This document shows positions 24,203 through 33,007 of a stretch of DNA of 59,961 nt, piece by piece. The translations under genes were made by a program, and so were the position numbers. A model generated the notes under the pieces. It searched no databases and was not told where the DNA came from. It saw only the letters and a list, made by a program, of their open reading frames with translations. This stretch comes from an uncultured Porphyromonas sp. (lineage in GTDB: Bacteria; Bacteroidota; Bacteroidia; Bacteroidales; Porphyromonadaceae), in the NCBI RefSeq assembly GCF_938039215.1, contig NZ_CALHVI010000028.1:1-59961 (forward strand). The letters run 5' to 3'. Each line of letters starts with the position of its first letter. Position 1 is the stretch's first letter.

Positions 24203-26953
24203 ATGCGTAAGTTCTACTCCTTGACGCTCCTTCTGCAACTCTTCTTGTCCTGCGCCCTAGGACTAAGTACAGAGCTTGCTGCTCAAGGGAAACCGACCGA
24301 TATGAATATCATCGGGCACGTAACTGATGCTAAGACCGGAGAGCACCTCGCTGGGATCACCATTGCGATCAAAGGCACGACCTTCGGCACGGCAACAGAT
24401 GCTACTGGGCACTACTTCCTCAAAAATCTCAAGCAAAAGAAGGTCACCCTCGTCATGCGTGGGCTTGGCTATCTGAGTCAGGAGAAAGTCGTAGAAGTCC
24501 AACCCCACAAGGTCCCCGAAGTCAACTTCGAGGCTGAGCAGGACAACATCCGTATCGACGAAGTCGTCGTCTCGTCCAACCGTCAGGCTACGCTCCGTCG
24601 TCTAGCTCCTACTCTCGTGACGGTACTCGATGCAAAGCTCTTCGAGAACACCAATGCGACGAACCTCGCCCAAGGGTTGATCTTCCAGCCAGGTGTGCGT
24701 GTCGAGAACAACTGTCAGAACTGTGGCTTCAACCAAGTTCGCATCAATGGGCTTGATGGTCGCTACTCACAGATCCTCATCGACAGCCGTCCCATCATGA
24801 GTGCCCTTGCAGGGGTCTATGGCCTAGAGCAAATCCCTACTAACATGATCGAGCGTGTCGAGGTCGTCCGTGGTGGTGGCTCTGCCCTCTTCGGCTCTTC
24901 GGCGATCGCAGGGGTGATCAATATCATCACGAAGGAGCCTCAGCGTAATAGCTTCTCCTTCAACGAAAGTGTAGGCTTCTCTGGCTTCAAGGATCTCGAC
25001 AATAACCTCAGCTTCAACGGCTCCCTCGTCAGTGATGACAACCGTGCTGGAGCGATGGTCTTCGCCCAAGCTCGCTACCGTAAGGAGCACGATGTCAATG
25101 GCGATGGCTACAGCGAACTGGGGCGACTTGACTCCCGTTCACTGGGCTTCCGTGGCTACCTCCGTCCTACCGACTACACGCGTCTGACCGGTGAAGTCCA
25201 CACCTTCAGCGAAGCTCGTCGTGGGGGTGACCATATCGATTGGCCCGAGCATGTCGCAGGTGTAGCAGAATCCGTCCGTCACTCGGTCTATAGTGGTAAC
25301 CTCAAGTTCGATGGCTACAGCTCAGACTACAAGAGCCACTTCCAGCTCTACGCTTCGGCGCAGCACGTCACTCGTAATAGCTACTACGGAGGTATCGGCG
25401 AACCTAAGCTCCGCAACAAGGCTGGAGACAAGTTAATCACCCCTCAAGGTACTGAGACAGATAATGAGGGTGAAGCACTAGGTACAGGCAAGATCGGCCA
25501 GCCCATCCATCCTCTAGACTATGGGAAGAACTTCGGGATCACCCGTGGTCTCACTTGGGTCGGTGGCGCTCAGTACACCTACGACTTCTCTCGTCTACTC
25601 TTCATGCCTGCCCAGCTCCTCCTAGGTGCTGAATACAGCTACGACCGCCTAGAGGACAAGATGCCTCTGAGAGAGTGGGAGACGGAGAAGACCCTAGAGA
25701 ATGGCTTCGACCTCAGTGCAAACCCGCTCTCCCTCTCCCCTGCGCTTCATCAGGTGATCCGTAATGCTAGCCAGTTCGCTCAGGTAGAGTGGAAGAACGA
25801 TCTCTGGAGCCTCCTCGTCGGGACTCGCCTAGATGAGAACTCCGCAGTGAAGGCTGCTATCTTCAGCCCTCGTGCTACTCTTCGCTTCAACCCCACGAAG
25901 AACATCAACCTCCGTGCGACCTATGCTAAGGGCTTCCGTGCTCCACAGGTCTTCGACGAAGACCTCCACGTAGGAGTCGTGGGTGGTGAGGCTCAGCGTG
26001 TCACCAACGCAGATGACCTTCGTCCTGAGATCTCTCACTCCTTCAGTCTCAGCAATGATATGTACTTCCGTCTGGGCGAAGCACAGGCTAACGTCCTCGT
26101 CGAAGGCTTCTACACCCGCCTGCTAGATGTCTTCACCAACTACAAGGACAAGTCCGAAAACGGGATCTCCTACTACACCCGTCACAACTACGGGATCGAT
26201 GACAACGGCAAGCAGGTATCCTCGGGGGCTAAGGTCCTTGGCGTAAATCTCGAAGGGAAGATCTCCTACCGCTGGCTCTCCCTACAAGCTGGGCTCACCC
26301 TGACGAGCAACAAGTATGACGTGAACCAAGAATGGGGTGTACGTCAGAAGATCAAGGGTGATCACGATGCCTCTTACTATGAGACCTTCGTCCCCAAGGC
26401 TGATGGATCGGACTTCGACAACGTAGCTGCCGACGGAGAGCCTCAGACTGTATCAATGACCTCGAAGGAGATCACTCGTACGCCCTCTACCTATGGTTAC
26501 TTCACGATTGGGATCAATCCTATTCGTCCGCTGAATATCGCCCTGACGGGTACCTACACGGGATCGATGTACGTGCCTCATGTCGTCAAGTGGGGGCAGG
26601 GCTCTGCTGTCACCGACCGCAATGCCATCGCACAGGGACTTCGCACCGAAGGCTACAAGCTTCCTCTTGTCGACGACAAGGGTGCACCCATCCTCGAGGA
26701 CGGGAAGCAGAAGGAAGCCGATGTCGAATGGAACGAGCTGGTCAAGACCAAGGGCTTCTTCGACCTCGGAGCTAAGATCACCTATGACCTCCGCCTCTTC
26801 ACCAGAGCAAATGTCCAGATCTACTGCGGGCTCAACAACCTATTCAATGCCTTCCAGAGTGACTATGACTTCGGAGCAGACCGTGATAGTGGCTATATCT
26901 ACGGTCCTACGATGCCCCGATCAGGTTACTTTGGTCTGAAGTTCACCTTCTAA
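24203..26953 (+). CDS. TonB-dependent outer-membrane receptor
   Basis: A 916-residue outer-membrane gated channel. A signal peptide covers residues 1-28 (ending LAAQG). A carboxypeptidase-like regulatory domain follows at 36-112 (GHVTDAKTGEHLAGITIAIKGT to EVNFEAEQD). The TonB box region is IDEVVVSSNRQ. The plug (130-245) holds NNCQNCGFNQVRINGLDG with C171 and C174 and MIERVEVVRGGGSALFGSSAIAGVINIITK. The 22-strand barrel ends with the usual terminal phenylalanine in GYFGLKFTF. The NCQNCGFNQVR plug marks a BtuB-like branch common in Bacteroidales; its cargo is not known to me. There is no adjacent SusD partner, so a glycan role is unlikely. Single-gene unit. Confidence 0.93.
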   Translation: MRKFYSLTLLLQLFLSCALGLSTELAAQGKPTDMNIIGHVTDAKTGEHLAGITIAIKGTTFGTATDATGHYFLKNLKQKKVTLVMRGLGYLSQEKVVEVQPHKVPEVNFEAEQDNIRIDEVVVSSNRQATLRRLAPTLVTVLDAKLFENTNATNLAQGLIFQPGVRVENNCQNCGFNQVRINGLDGRYSQILIDSRPIMSALAGVYGLEQIPTNMIERVEVVRGGGSALFGSSAIAGVINIITKEPQRNSFSFNESVGFSGFKDLDNNLSFNGSLVSDDNRAGAMVFAQARYRKEHDVNGDGYSELGRLDSRSLGFRGYLRPTDYTRLTGEVHTFSEARRGGDHIDWPEHVAGVAESVRHSVYSGNLKFDGYSSDYKSHFQLYASAQHVTRNSYYGGIGEPKLRNKAGDKLITPQGTETDNEGEALGTGKIGQPIHPLDYGKNFGITRGLTWVGGAQYTYDFSRLLFMPAQLLLGAEYSYDRLEDKMPLREWETEKTLENGFDLSANPLSLSPALHQVIRNASQFAQVEWKNDLWSLLVGTRLDENSAVKAAIFSPRATLRFNPTKNINLRATYAKGFRAPQVFDEDLHVGVVGGEAQRVTNADDLRPEISHSFSLSNDMYFRLGEAQANVLVEGFYTRLLDVFTNYKDKSENGISYYTRHNYGIDDNGKQVSSGAKVLGVNLEGKISYRWLSLQAGLTLTSNKYDVNQEWGVRQKIKGDHDASYYETFVPKADGSDFDNVAADGEPQTVSMTSKEITRTPSTYGYFTIGINPIRPLNIALTGTYTGSMYVPHVVKWGQGSAVTDRNAIAQGLRTEGYKLPLVDDKGAPILEDGKQKEADVEWNELVKTKGFFDLGAKITYDLRLFTRANVQIYCGLNNLFNAFQSDYDFGADRDSGYIYGPTMPRSGYFGLKFTF

Positions 26954-27006
26954 TCGTGGTCGTTTTCACCCGATGAGCTAGGGCTTCTCCCCTGCTCTAT
27001 CCTACA

Positions 27007-27050
27007 AAGTCCGCCCCTAGCATCTCTGTGGATGCAAGGGGCGGACTTTA
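27007..27050 (+). terminator. Terminator of the TonB receptor gene
   Basis: Arms 27007-27024 (AAAGTCCGCCCCTAGCAT) and 27033-27050 pair with one mismatch over an 8-base loop, followed by TACCTTATC. Confidence 0.85.
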
Positions 27051-27077
27051 CCTTATCACACTATGCACTTAATATCT

Positions 27078-27085
27078 TAAATTTG
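27078..27085 (+). promoter_or_regulatory. -7 promoter box for the tsaE operon
   Basis: TAAATTTG fits TAnnTTTG and lies 54 bp before the tsaE ATG, for a leader near 48 nt. No good -33 element is visible. Confidence 0.5.
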
Positions 27086-27139
27086 TAAGCAAGAATACTG
27101 AGGAGAAACCCCTAATTTTCCTCCCAACAAGACTGACTA

Positions 27140-27598
27140 ATGGACACAGAGACCACCTACCTCTTAGCTGCCCCTGATGCCTTAGAGCCTATCGCTCGGC
27201 AGTTCATCGAAGAGGTCCTCCCTTGGGGAGATGTCTTTGCCTTCTATGCCCCTATGGGTACGGGCAAGACCACCTTCATCAAAGCGCTCTGCACAGCTCT
27301 GGGCGTAGAGGATGTCATCAATAGCCCTACCTTCTCCATCATCAACGAATATCGAGCTGAGCCCTCGGGTGAGCTCATCTACCACTTCGACTGCTATCGC
27401 CTAGAGAAGCTCTCCGATGCACTCAATCTAGGAGTAGAGGATTACCTCCAGAGTGGTGCCCTATGCTTCATCGAGTGGCCCGAAGTGATGGAGGATCTCC
27501 TCCCCGCTGATACCGTACGTGTCACCCTAGAAGAAGTAGAGGGCGGAGCACGCCGACTCACGGCACGATACCATAAAGGAGGAGCCGAACCATGCTAA
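27140..27598 (+). CDS. tsaE: tRNA threonylcarbamoyladenosine biosynthesis ATPase TsaE
   Basis: A 152-residue P-loop ATPase that, with TsaB and TsaD, places t6A at position 37 of ANN-reading tRNAs. The Walker A motif is PMGTGKTTFIKAL, then INSPTFSIINEYRAE with the conserved threonine/serine switch. YHFDCYRLE and FIEWPEVMEDLLP are typical of TsaE. Length is normal. It opens a five-gene series and overlaps the tdk start by 7 bp. Confidence 0.95.
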   Translation: MDTETTYLLAAPDALEPIARQFIEEVLPWGDVFAFYAPMGTGKTTFIKALCTALGVEDVINSPTFSIINEYRAEPSGELIYHFDCYRLEKLSDALNLGVEDYLQSGALCFIEWPEVMEDLLPADTVRVTLEEVEGGARRLTARYHKGGAEPC

Positions 27599-28182
27599 AC
27601 ACCTTTGAGACGGGTCTAGCCCGTGTACGAGGCAGCATCGAGGTGATCTGTGGAGCGATGTTCAGCGGTAAGACCGAAGAGCTCCTTCGCCGTCTTCGCC
27701 GAGCAAAGATCGCGGGCCTTAGAGTTGAGATCTTCAAGCCTACGGTCGATGTACGCTACGATGAAGTCGCTGTCGTCTCCCATGACCGTAATACCATCGC
27801 CTCTACCCCTATTGACAATTCCTCCAACCTACTACTTCTGGCCTCTGACGTGGATGTCATCGGCATCGACGAGGCACAATTCTTCGACGAGCGCCTGCCC
27901 AATGTGGTAGAGCAGCTAGCAGATCAGGGGATCCGAGTCATCATAGCTGGTCTCGACATGGACTTCAAGCGTCTCCCCTTCGGCCCTATGGCTCACCTCT
28001 GCGCCATCGCCGACTCTGTCGACAAGATCCATGCGATCTGTGTCGGCTGTGGTAGCTGGGCAAACTATTCCTACCGCCTCGTCTCTGGCGACCAGCAGGT
28101 GATGCTGGGTGAGGCCAAGGAATACCAGCCACTCTGTCGCACCTGTTACCTCAAGTATCTCAAGAATCAAACGAACTCTTAA
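27592..28182 (+). CDS. tdk: Thymidine kinase
   Basis: A type II thymidine kinase of 196 aa, salvaging thymidine or deoxyuridine to the monophosphate. The P-loop is CGAMFSGKTEELLRRLRRA. IDEAQFFDE carries the catalytic glutamate and the metal-binding aspartate. AGLDMDFKRLPFGPM is the lasso loop region. The zinc site is formed by two CxxC pairs, AICVGCG and LCRTCYLKY. Start 27592 lies within the end of tsaE. It may act after the neighbouring acid phosphatase, which could supply nucleosides. Confidence 0.96.
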   Translation: MLNTFETGLARVRGSIEVICGAMFSGKTEELLRRLRRAKIAGLRVEIFKPTVDVRYDEVAVVSHDRNTIASTPIDNSSNLLLLASDVDVIGIDEAQFFDERLPNVVEQLADQGIRVIIAGLDMDFKRLPFGPMAHLCAIADSVDKIHAICVGCGSWANYSYRLVSGDQQVMLGEAKEYQPLCRTCYLKYLKNQTNS

Positions 28183-28196
28183 TCTCCCACCCTATC

Positions 28197-29057
28197 ATGC
28201 TTCACACCAAGAGACTTCTTACTCTGGGAGCATCCTCCCTCCTATCACTATCTCTTCTCTCAAGCTGCTTCATCAGCGTAGGCTCTAGAGGGAGTACGGT
28301 CTACCAGCAGGAGCGTCAGGTATCCCATGCGATGAGCCCTACCCTCGGGGGTAAGCTCTTCTCTTCGGCTTGGATCCAGCGATCAGCAGAATACAAGGCG
28401 CTCTGTCAGCAGGCTTACAATATCGCTACCGAGCGACTCCTCGCCACTACATCCAGACCTCTAGCTGCAGGGGAGAAGCGCTGGGCGATCGTCACGGACA
28501 TCGACGAGACGATGGTCGACAATACAGCCAACTCCGTCTACCAAGCTCTCCGAGGCGAAGACTACGTACAAGCCTCATGGGACAAGTGGTGCGATCAGGC
28601 CGATGCCGTAGCACTGCAGGGAGCAGTAGACTTCTTCCGTAGAGCAGATGCCCTCGGTGTAGATATCTACTACATCTCCAATCGCAATGAGCTCAATCGG
28701 GCGGGGACGATGCGCAACCTCCGTGCTCTAGGCTTCCCCCAGATCGACGACAGCCACTTCATGCTCAAGGACAAGACCTCGGACAAGACCGCTCGTCGTA
28801 ATAAGGTCCTAGAGACACACAATATCTTGATGCTCCTTGGCGACAACCTCGGGGACTTCGATCACTTCTTCGACATCCATGACGAAGCGGTACGTGACCA
28901 AGGGGTTGTTCGCTTCGCTGAGGAATTTGGTCGACGCTTCATCGTCCTCCCCAATCCTAACTATGGCACTTGGGAGCCTGCGATGAATGGCGGCTACATA
29001 GGCCTCACGGAGAAGGACCAGAAGCTCGTCACCAAGCTCCGCACCCAGAGAAAGTAG
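28197..29057 (+). CDS. Class C acid phosphatase / 5'-nucleotidase lipoprotein (e(P4)-like)
   Basis: A 286-residue lipoprotein. The signal peptide ends at the lipobox LLSSC with C24 as lipid anchor. The mature part is a HAD class IIIB phosphatase. The nucleophile motif is VTDIDETMVDNTANSVYQ (DIDET), followed by ASWDKWCDQADA. The second HAD motif is YYISNRNE and the last is LMLLGDNLGDFDHFFD. Haemophilus e(P4) of this family removes phosphate from NMN and nucleotides at the outer membrane. Here it sits 14 bp after thymidine kinase, which suits nucleotide salvage. Substrate is inferred from the family. Confidence 0.9.
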   Translation: MLHTKRLLTLGASSLLSLSLLSSCFISVGSRGSTVYQQERQVSHAMSPTLGGKLFSSAWIQRSAEYKALCQQAYNIATERLLATTSRPLAAGEKRWAIVTDIDETMVDNTANSVYQALRGEDYVQASWDKWCDQADAVALQGAVDFFRRADALGVDIYYISNRNELNRAGTMRNLRALGFPQIDDSHFMLKDKTSDKTARRNKVLETHNILMLLGDNLGDFDHFFDIHDEAVRDQGVVRFAEEFGRRFIVLPNPNYGTWEPAMNGGYIGLTEKDQKLVTKLRTQRK

Positions 29058-29097
29058 TCACACTACACTACACGCTACCTTAGACCACTCCAGATCC

Positions 29098-30426
29098 ATG
29101 CTTACACCTAATGAAATTCGGCAGATCACTGCCTTGATACGCCGTGAGGTCGTCCCCGCTACTGGCTGTACAGAGCCCGCGGCTGTCGCTCTAGCTGTCG
29201 CCTATGCAGCATCCCTTGTAGATGCCGCACCCAAGAGTATCGAAGTCCTACTCAGCGCCAATATGCTCAAGAACGCTATGGGCGTAGGCATCCCCGGTAC
29301 AGGGACCTTCGGTATACCGATAGCGATCGCTCTAGGAGCAGTCCTAGCCGAGCCCGAGAAGCAACTTGAGCTCTTGGATAGCTTCACCGAGGAGGAGCTA
29401 CAGAGAGCCAAAGCTCTCACCAAGACTGAATGTATCGAGGTGGGACTCAAAGAAGGGGACGGTATCGACCGCTTGTATATCGAGGTACGACTGACCGATA
29501 CCCAAGGGCATGTCGCTCGATCGGTCATCAAGGCAGTTCACACGGGGCTCACTGAGCTCTCGCTGGATGGAGTGGATCGTCTGGAGCCAAAGCAAGAAGA
29601 GGTAGCACAGGATGCATGTGCTGACGAGACACCCGAAGAAGAGCCTATAGCGCTCACCTTCGACCTCGTCTATAGCTATGCACTAGAGGCCCCTCTGGAG
29701 GAGATTAGCTTCATCTACGAGGCTGCCCTACAGAACAAGCGAGCTAGCGAATTCTCACTGGCGCACAACTTCGGACATAGCCTCGGAAAGCTCTTGAATA
29801 GTGACCTCGGGAAGCAGTACTTCGGCAATACCCCACTGACCCGCATGCTTGCCTACACCAGCTCGGCCTGTGATGCACGCATGGACGGAGCGCCTATCAC
29901 GGTGATGAGCAACTCAGGTAGTGGCAACCAAGGGATCTCCTCGATGCTCCCCGTCCTTACCTTTGCTGAAGAGCAGGGGGCAAACCAAGAGAAGACGACA
30001 CGTGCGATCATGATGAGTAGTCTCCTCGTGGTCTATATCAAGCAGCATCTGGGTCGTCTCTCCTGCCTCTGCGGTATGGTCGTCTCGGGGGTAGGCTCTG
30101 CGTGTGCGATCACCTACCTCATGGGTGGCACGAAGGAGCAGTCTATCGGAGCGGTCAAGAACATGATCGGCAATGTCTCGGGTATGATCTGCGATGGAGC
30201 TAAGCCCAGCTGTAGCCTCAAGGCCTCTACGGGGGTAAGCTCTGCCCTCATCTCTGCGATGCTCTCGATGCAAGGCCATGTAGTGACCTCTACCGAAGGG
30301 ATCGTAGATGACGACATCGATATCTGCATCCACAATCTGGCAGACCTAGGACGGGACGGCATGGCCGAGACCGACCTCAAGGTCCTGAAGATCATGACGA
30401 GCAAGAAGAAGCACGCCAGTGCTTAG
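29098..30426 (+). CDS. L-cysteine desulfidase (UPF0597/CyuA family)
   Basis: A 442-residue cytoplasmic enzyme of the UPF0597 family, related to the iron-sulfur L-serine dehydratase alpha chain. The signature TGCTEPAAVALAVAYA lies at residues 22-37 with C24. Further cysteines thought to hold a 4Fe-4S cluster are in RLSCLCGMVVSGVGSAC and GMICDGAKPSCSLKAS. SNSGSGNQGISSMLPVL is the anion-binding loop. Known members break cysteine into sulfide, ammonia and pyruvate. Sulfide release would fit an asaccharolytic oral or gut anaerobe. It lies 40 bp after the phosphatase gene. Confidence 0.88.
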   Translation: MLTPNEIRQITALIRREVVPATGCTEPAAVALAVAYAASLVDAAPKSIEVLLSANMLKNAMGVGIPGTGTFGIPIAIALGAVLAEPEKQLELLDSFTEEELQRAKALTKTECIEVGLKEGDGIDRLYIEVRLTDTQGHVARSVIKAVHTGLTELSLDGVDRLEPKQEEVAQDACADETPEEEPIALTFDLVYSYALEAPLEEISFIYEAALQNKRASEFSLAHNFGHSLGKLLNSDLGKQYFGNTPLTRMLAYTSSACDARMDGAPITVMSNSGSGNQGISSMLPVLTFAEEQGANQEKTTRAIMMSSLLVVYIKQHLGRLSCLCGMVVSGVGSACAITYLMGGTKEQSIGAVKNMIGNVSGMICDGAKPSCSLKASTGVSSALISAMLSMQGHVVTSTEGIVDDDIDICIHNLADLGRDGMAETDLKVLKIMTSKKKHASA

Positions 30427-30493
30427 TCCTCTCTTGGGCTCACCGATAGCATCTCTCAGCTCGTATCAACTCATATAATCAGCACCCTATTGG

Positions 30494-32554
30494 ATGAACC
30501 CAAATAGAACGATGCACTTTGCCCTCAGCTTCCTAGCAGGAACTCTTCTGCTGTGGGGCTGTGCCAACCAAGGAGCGCCCGAGGGGGGGCCCTATGATAT
30601 GGAACCTCCTCGGCTACTCCAAGCCAACCCTGAGGTCAAGGCGACGGGGGTCACAGCACGCCACTTCGTCTTGACCTTCGATGAGAATGTCAAGCTCTCA
30701 AGCCAAACCGACAAGATCATCGTATCTCCCCCGCAGCGAGAGGCTGCACGTATCACCGCTGGGGGACGGCACGTCAATATCCATCTCGAAGATACCCTCC
30801 GCCCCAATACGACCTATAGCTTCTACTTCGATGATGTCATCGTAGACAACAACGAGGACAATCCTCTCGAAGGCTTTAGCTATCTCATCTCCACAGGTCA
30901 GCGCATTGACTCCATGCAGGTGGCGGGTCGTATCGTCGATGCCCTCACCTACGAGCCCATCGGCGGGCTCATCGTGGGAGCTTATCCCAGCGCTATGCTT
31001 CAGGATAGCACCCTCCAGAAAGTAGCCTTCCCCTACGTCAGCAAGACGAACAAGATGGGCTACTTCACCATGCGTGGGCTTCCCGATAGTACCTACCGTG
31101 TCTTCGCTACGAAGGATAACGATGCGAACTATCAGTATAGCGACCGAAGCGAAGGGCTAGCTTTCTCCCGAGGGGACTACAAGACGAGCCTCCTCGACAG
31201 CATGCGTACCGACACGATACGCATTGACTCGATCGTGCGCCGAGATACCCTCTATCGGGACTCGCTTGTCACCCGCCCTTACACCTATTACTTCCCCAAT
31301 GACATCGCCCTGCGCTACTCTGTAGCCCAGCTCCAGCAGGTCGGCATGGAGCGATATAGTCGCTTGGATAGTCTGGTCTGTCACGTAGAGTTCTTGACCG
31401 AAGTCAAGGAGCTACCTCGCCTACGCTCGCTCGACAAGCCTTCCTCCGCCGAGGATCAGCTCTACTGGGCTACCGCTAAGGGGCGTAGCGTAGACTTCTG
31501 GCTCAAGGATCCCGAACTCATCGCCCGAGACTCGGTACGCTTCACCCTCACCTACCCCAAGACCGACTCCCTCTTCGTCGTCCGAGAGCAGACAGACACA
31601 CTGCTTTTCATCAAGCCGCAAGTTCGTGAGAAGAAGCGATCTAAGGAAGGTACTCCCGAGCCCTCTCCCCTTCAGCTGACGATCGCTGGTGCTAAGGGAC
31701 TACGGTCAGGCACTCCTAGCGACAGCATGTACCTCGTGGCATCTCGTCCGCTGGAGGCATTCCCCAGTTCCGCCGTCCGCCTAGAGGTGCGAGAAGATTC
31801 GACCTACAAGCCTCAGCCCTTTACCCTCGAGGTGGATTCGCTTGATCGTCTACGCTATACCCTACGCTTCGATCGTGCCTATGGCCGTAGCTACCGAGCG
31901 ACACTCGACTCCGCTGCTCTACGAGACATCTACGGAGCAGTCTCTGACTCGACCGCCTATACCCAGCAGATCCAGAAAGAGGAGGAACTAGGACATCTCT
32001 CCGTGATGCTCCAAGGGATCCGTACCAATGCCCTCGTGCAACTCCTCGACAAGAACGATGCCGTACTCCTACAAGCTCGGGCAAGTGCGGTGAAGAGCGA
32101 CACGACACAGCTATCCTCGGGTGCTTCCTCTGCCGAAGGAGACAAGATGCTCAAGGACCTTCTCGCCCAGCAGAGAGGGCAAGTCGTAGCACCAGACAGC
32201 CTTCCGATCGATAGTGTCCAAGGGAAGTCCCAGCCCATCGAGTCTTGTCTCGTGACCTTCCGAGACCTCAAGCCTGGGGACTACTACCTACGACTCATCG
32301 TAGACGAGGACCACAATGACGAATTTACCCCAGGGGATTATCCCACTCGAGACCCCGAAGAGGTGTACTATTGCCCTCAGACCTTTGCTGTGAAGAAGGG
32401 TTTCACTTCGGAGGAGAAGTGGAACATCCACGCTGTCTCCCCCTTCGTCGCTAAGCCCGAAGAACTACGCAAGGTAAAGCCTGACGAAGCGAAGAAGAAG
32501 CGTGAGGACAAGAACATCGAGTACTACAAGCGCTGGGGACGAAAACGAAACTAA
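30494..32554 (+). CDS. Large Ig-like (Big_5) lipoprotein
   Basis: A 686-residue envelope lipoprotein. The signal ends at LLWGC with lipidated C23, followed by the Bacteroidota hallmark ANQGAPEGGPYDMEPPRL. Residues 30-135 are a SbsA-type Ig-like domain (Big_5) with VKATGVTARHFVLTFDENVKL and LRPNTTYSFYFDDVIVDNNE. Residues 140-215 look like a carboxypeptidase-type strand domain (VAGRIVDALTYEPIGG). The rest holds further strand-rich modules, and near 600-640 DYYLRLIVDEDHNDEFTPGDY. The C-terminus is lysine-rich. Function unknown; such proteins are widespread in Bacteroidales envelopes. It is 67 bp after the desulfidase and ends before a terminator. Confidence 0.75.
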   Translation: MNPNRTMHFALSFLAGTLLLWGCANQGAPEGGPYDMEPPRLLQANPEVKATGVTARHFVLTFDENVKLSSQTDKIIVSPPQREAARITAGGRHVNIHLEDTLRPNTTYSFYFDDVIVDNNEDNPLEGFSYLISTGQRIDSMQVAGRIVDALTYEPIGGLIVGAYPSAMLQDSTLQKVAFPYVSKTNKMGYFTMRGLPDSTYRVFATKDNDANYQYSDRSEGLAFSRGDYKTSLLDSMRTDTIRIDSIVRRDTLYRDSLVTRPYTYYFPNDIALRYSVAQLQQVGMERYSRLDSLVCHVEFLTEVKELPRLRSLDKPSSAEDQLYWATAKGRSVDFWLKDPELIARDSVRFTLTYPKTDSLFVVREQTDTLLFIKPQVREKKRSKEGTPEPSPLQLTIAGAKGLRSGTPSDSMYLVASRPLEAFPSSAVRLEVREDSTYKPQPFTLEVDSLDRLRYTLRFDRAYGRSYRATLDSAALRDIYGAVSDSTAYTQQIQKEEELGHLSVMLQGIRTNALVQLLDKNDAVLLQARASAVKSDTTQLSSGASSAEGDKMLKDLLAQQRGQVVAPDSLPIDSVQGKSQPIESCLVTFRDLKPGDYYLRLIVDEDHNDEFTPGDYPTRDPEEVYYCPQTFAVKKGFTSEEKWNIHAVSPFVAKPEELRKVKPDEAKKKREDKNIEYYKRWGRKRN

Positions 32555-32582
32555 GCGCCCCTCTCGCATGAACACACCCCAC

Positions 32583-32616
32583 GGGCGGGATATCAGCCAC
32601 GGCTGGTATCTCGCCC
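32583..32616 (+). terminator. Terminator of the tsaE-to-lipoprotein operon
   Basis: Arms 32583-32598 (GGGCGGGATATCAGCC) and 32601-32616 pair fully if G-U pairs are allowed, and a T-rich TCTTTCTTCT follows. Confidence 0.85.
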
Positions 32617-32723
32617 TCTTTCTTCTCCCTCACCTGACATGACCCTACCTCCCTAGCTAAAGCCCTGGCCTTGGTACTCTAGTAGTCCAAGCCCTCAGCC
32701 CCCCATCCATAGCTTACGAAAGG

Positions 32724-32811
32724 GAGGCATTCATGGGGTACCGCACCGACCCATTCATGGGGTCCTGTGGTGACCCATGAATGGGTCGCTCGAGCGACCC
32801 ATCATCGTCCC
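32724..32811. repeat. Palindrome array B1 (four units, exact 24 bp pitch)
   Basis: Sixteen-base units start at 32724 (GAGGCATTCATGGGGT), 32748 (GACCCATTCATGGGGT), 32772 (GACCCATGAATGGGTC) and 32796 (GACCCATCATCG, decayed on its right). Eight-base spacers separate them; the last spacer, GCTCGAGC, is itself a palindrome, so 32781-32802 reads as a perfect 22-bp palindrome. The array lies about 60 bp before the msrAB promoter. Its sister array is at 52237. Confidence 0.85.
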
Positions 32812-32869
32812 CGAGCGCAGAGAATAGATAATCTTTAGTTTCACCGCACGTAACCATTGGGTACAGCCG

Positions 32870-32898
32870 TTTGTTAGTAGGATGTGGGCTTAGATTTC
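32870..32898 (+). promoter_or_regulatory. Probable promoter of msrAB
   Basis: TTTG at 32870-32873 and TAGATTTC at 32891-32898, 17 bases apart, match the Bacteroidota consensus except for the last base of the -7 box. The leader would be about 100 nt. The rest of this 453-bp gap holds the terminator and array described separately. Confidence 0.5.
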
Positions 32899-33007
32899 GC
32901 CCCCTTTGAGCGGATGCTTAGCAAGCTCCTCCCAAGGACTATGACGAACGAGGAGGTAGGAGACACCTACCACTCTCTAATAACCAGTTAACCCACCTGT
33001 ATACACG

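Noticed and set aside
30494..32554. Reading the large lipoprotein as a SusE/SusF-like glycan binder
   Set aside because: No SusC/SusD pair is adjacent, and the N-terminal GGPYDMEPP with a Big_5 domain fits the general Ig-like lipoprotein group.
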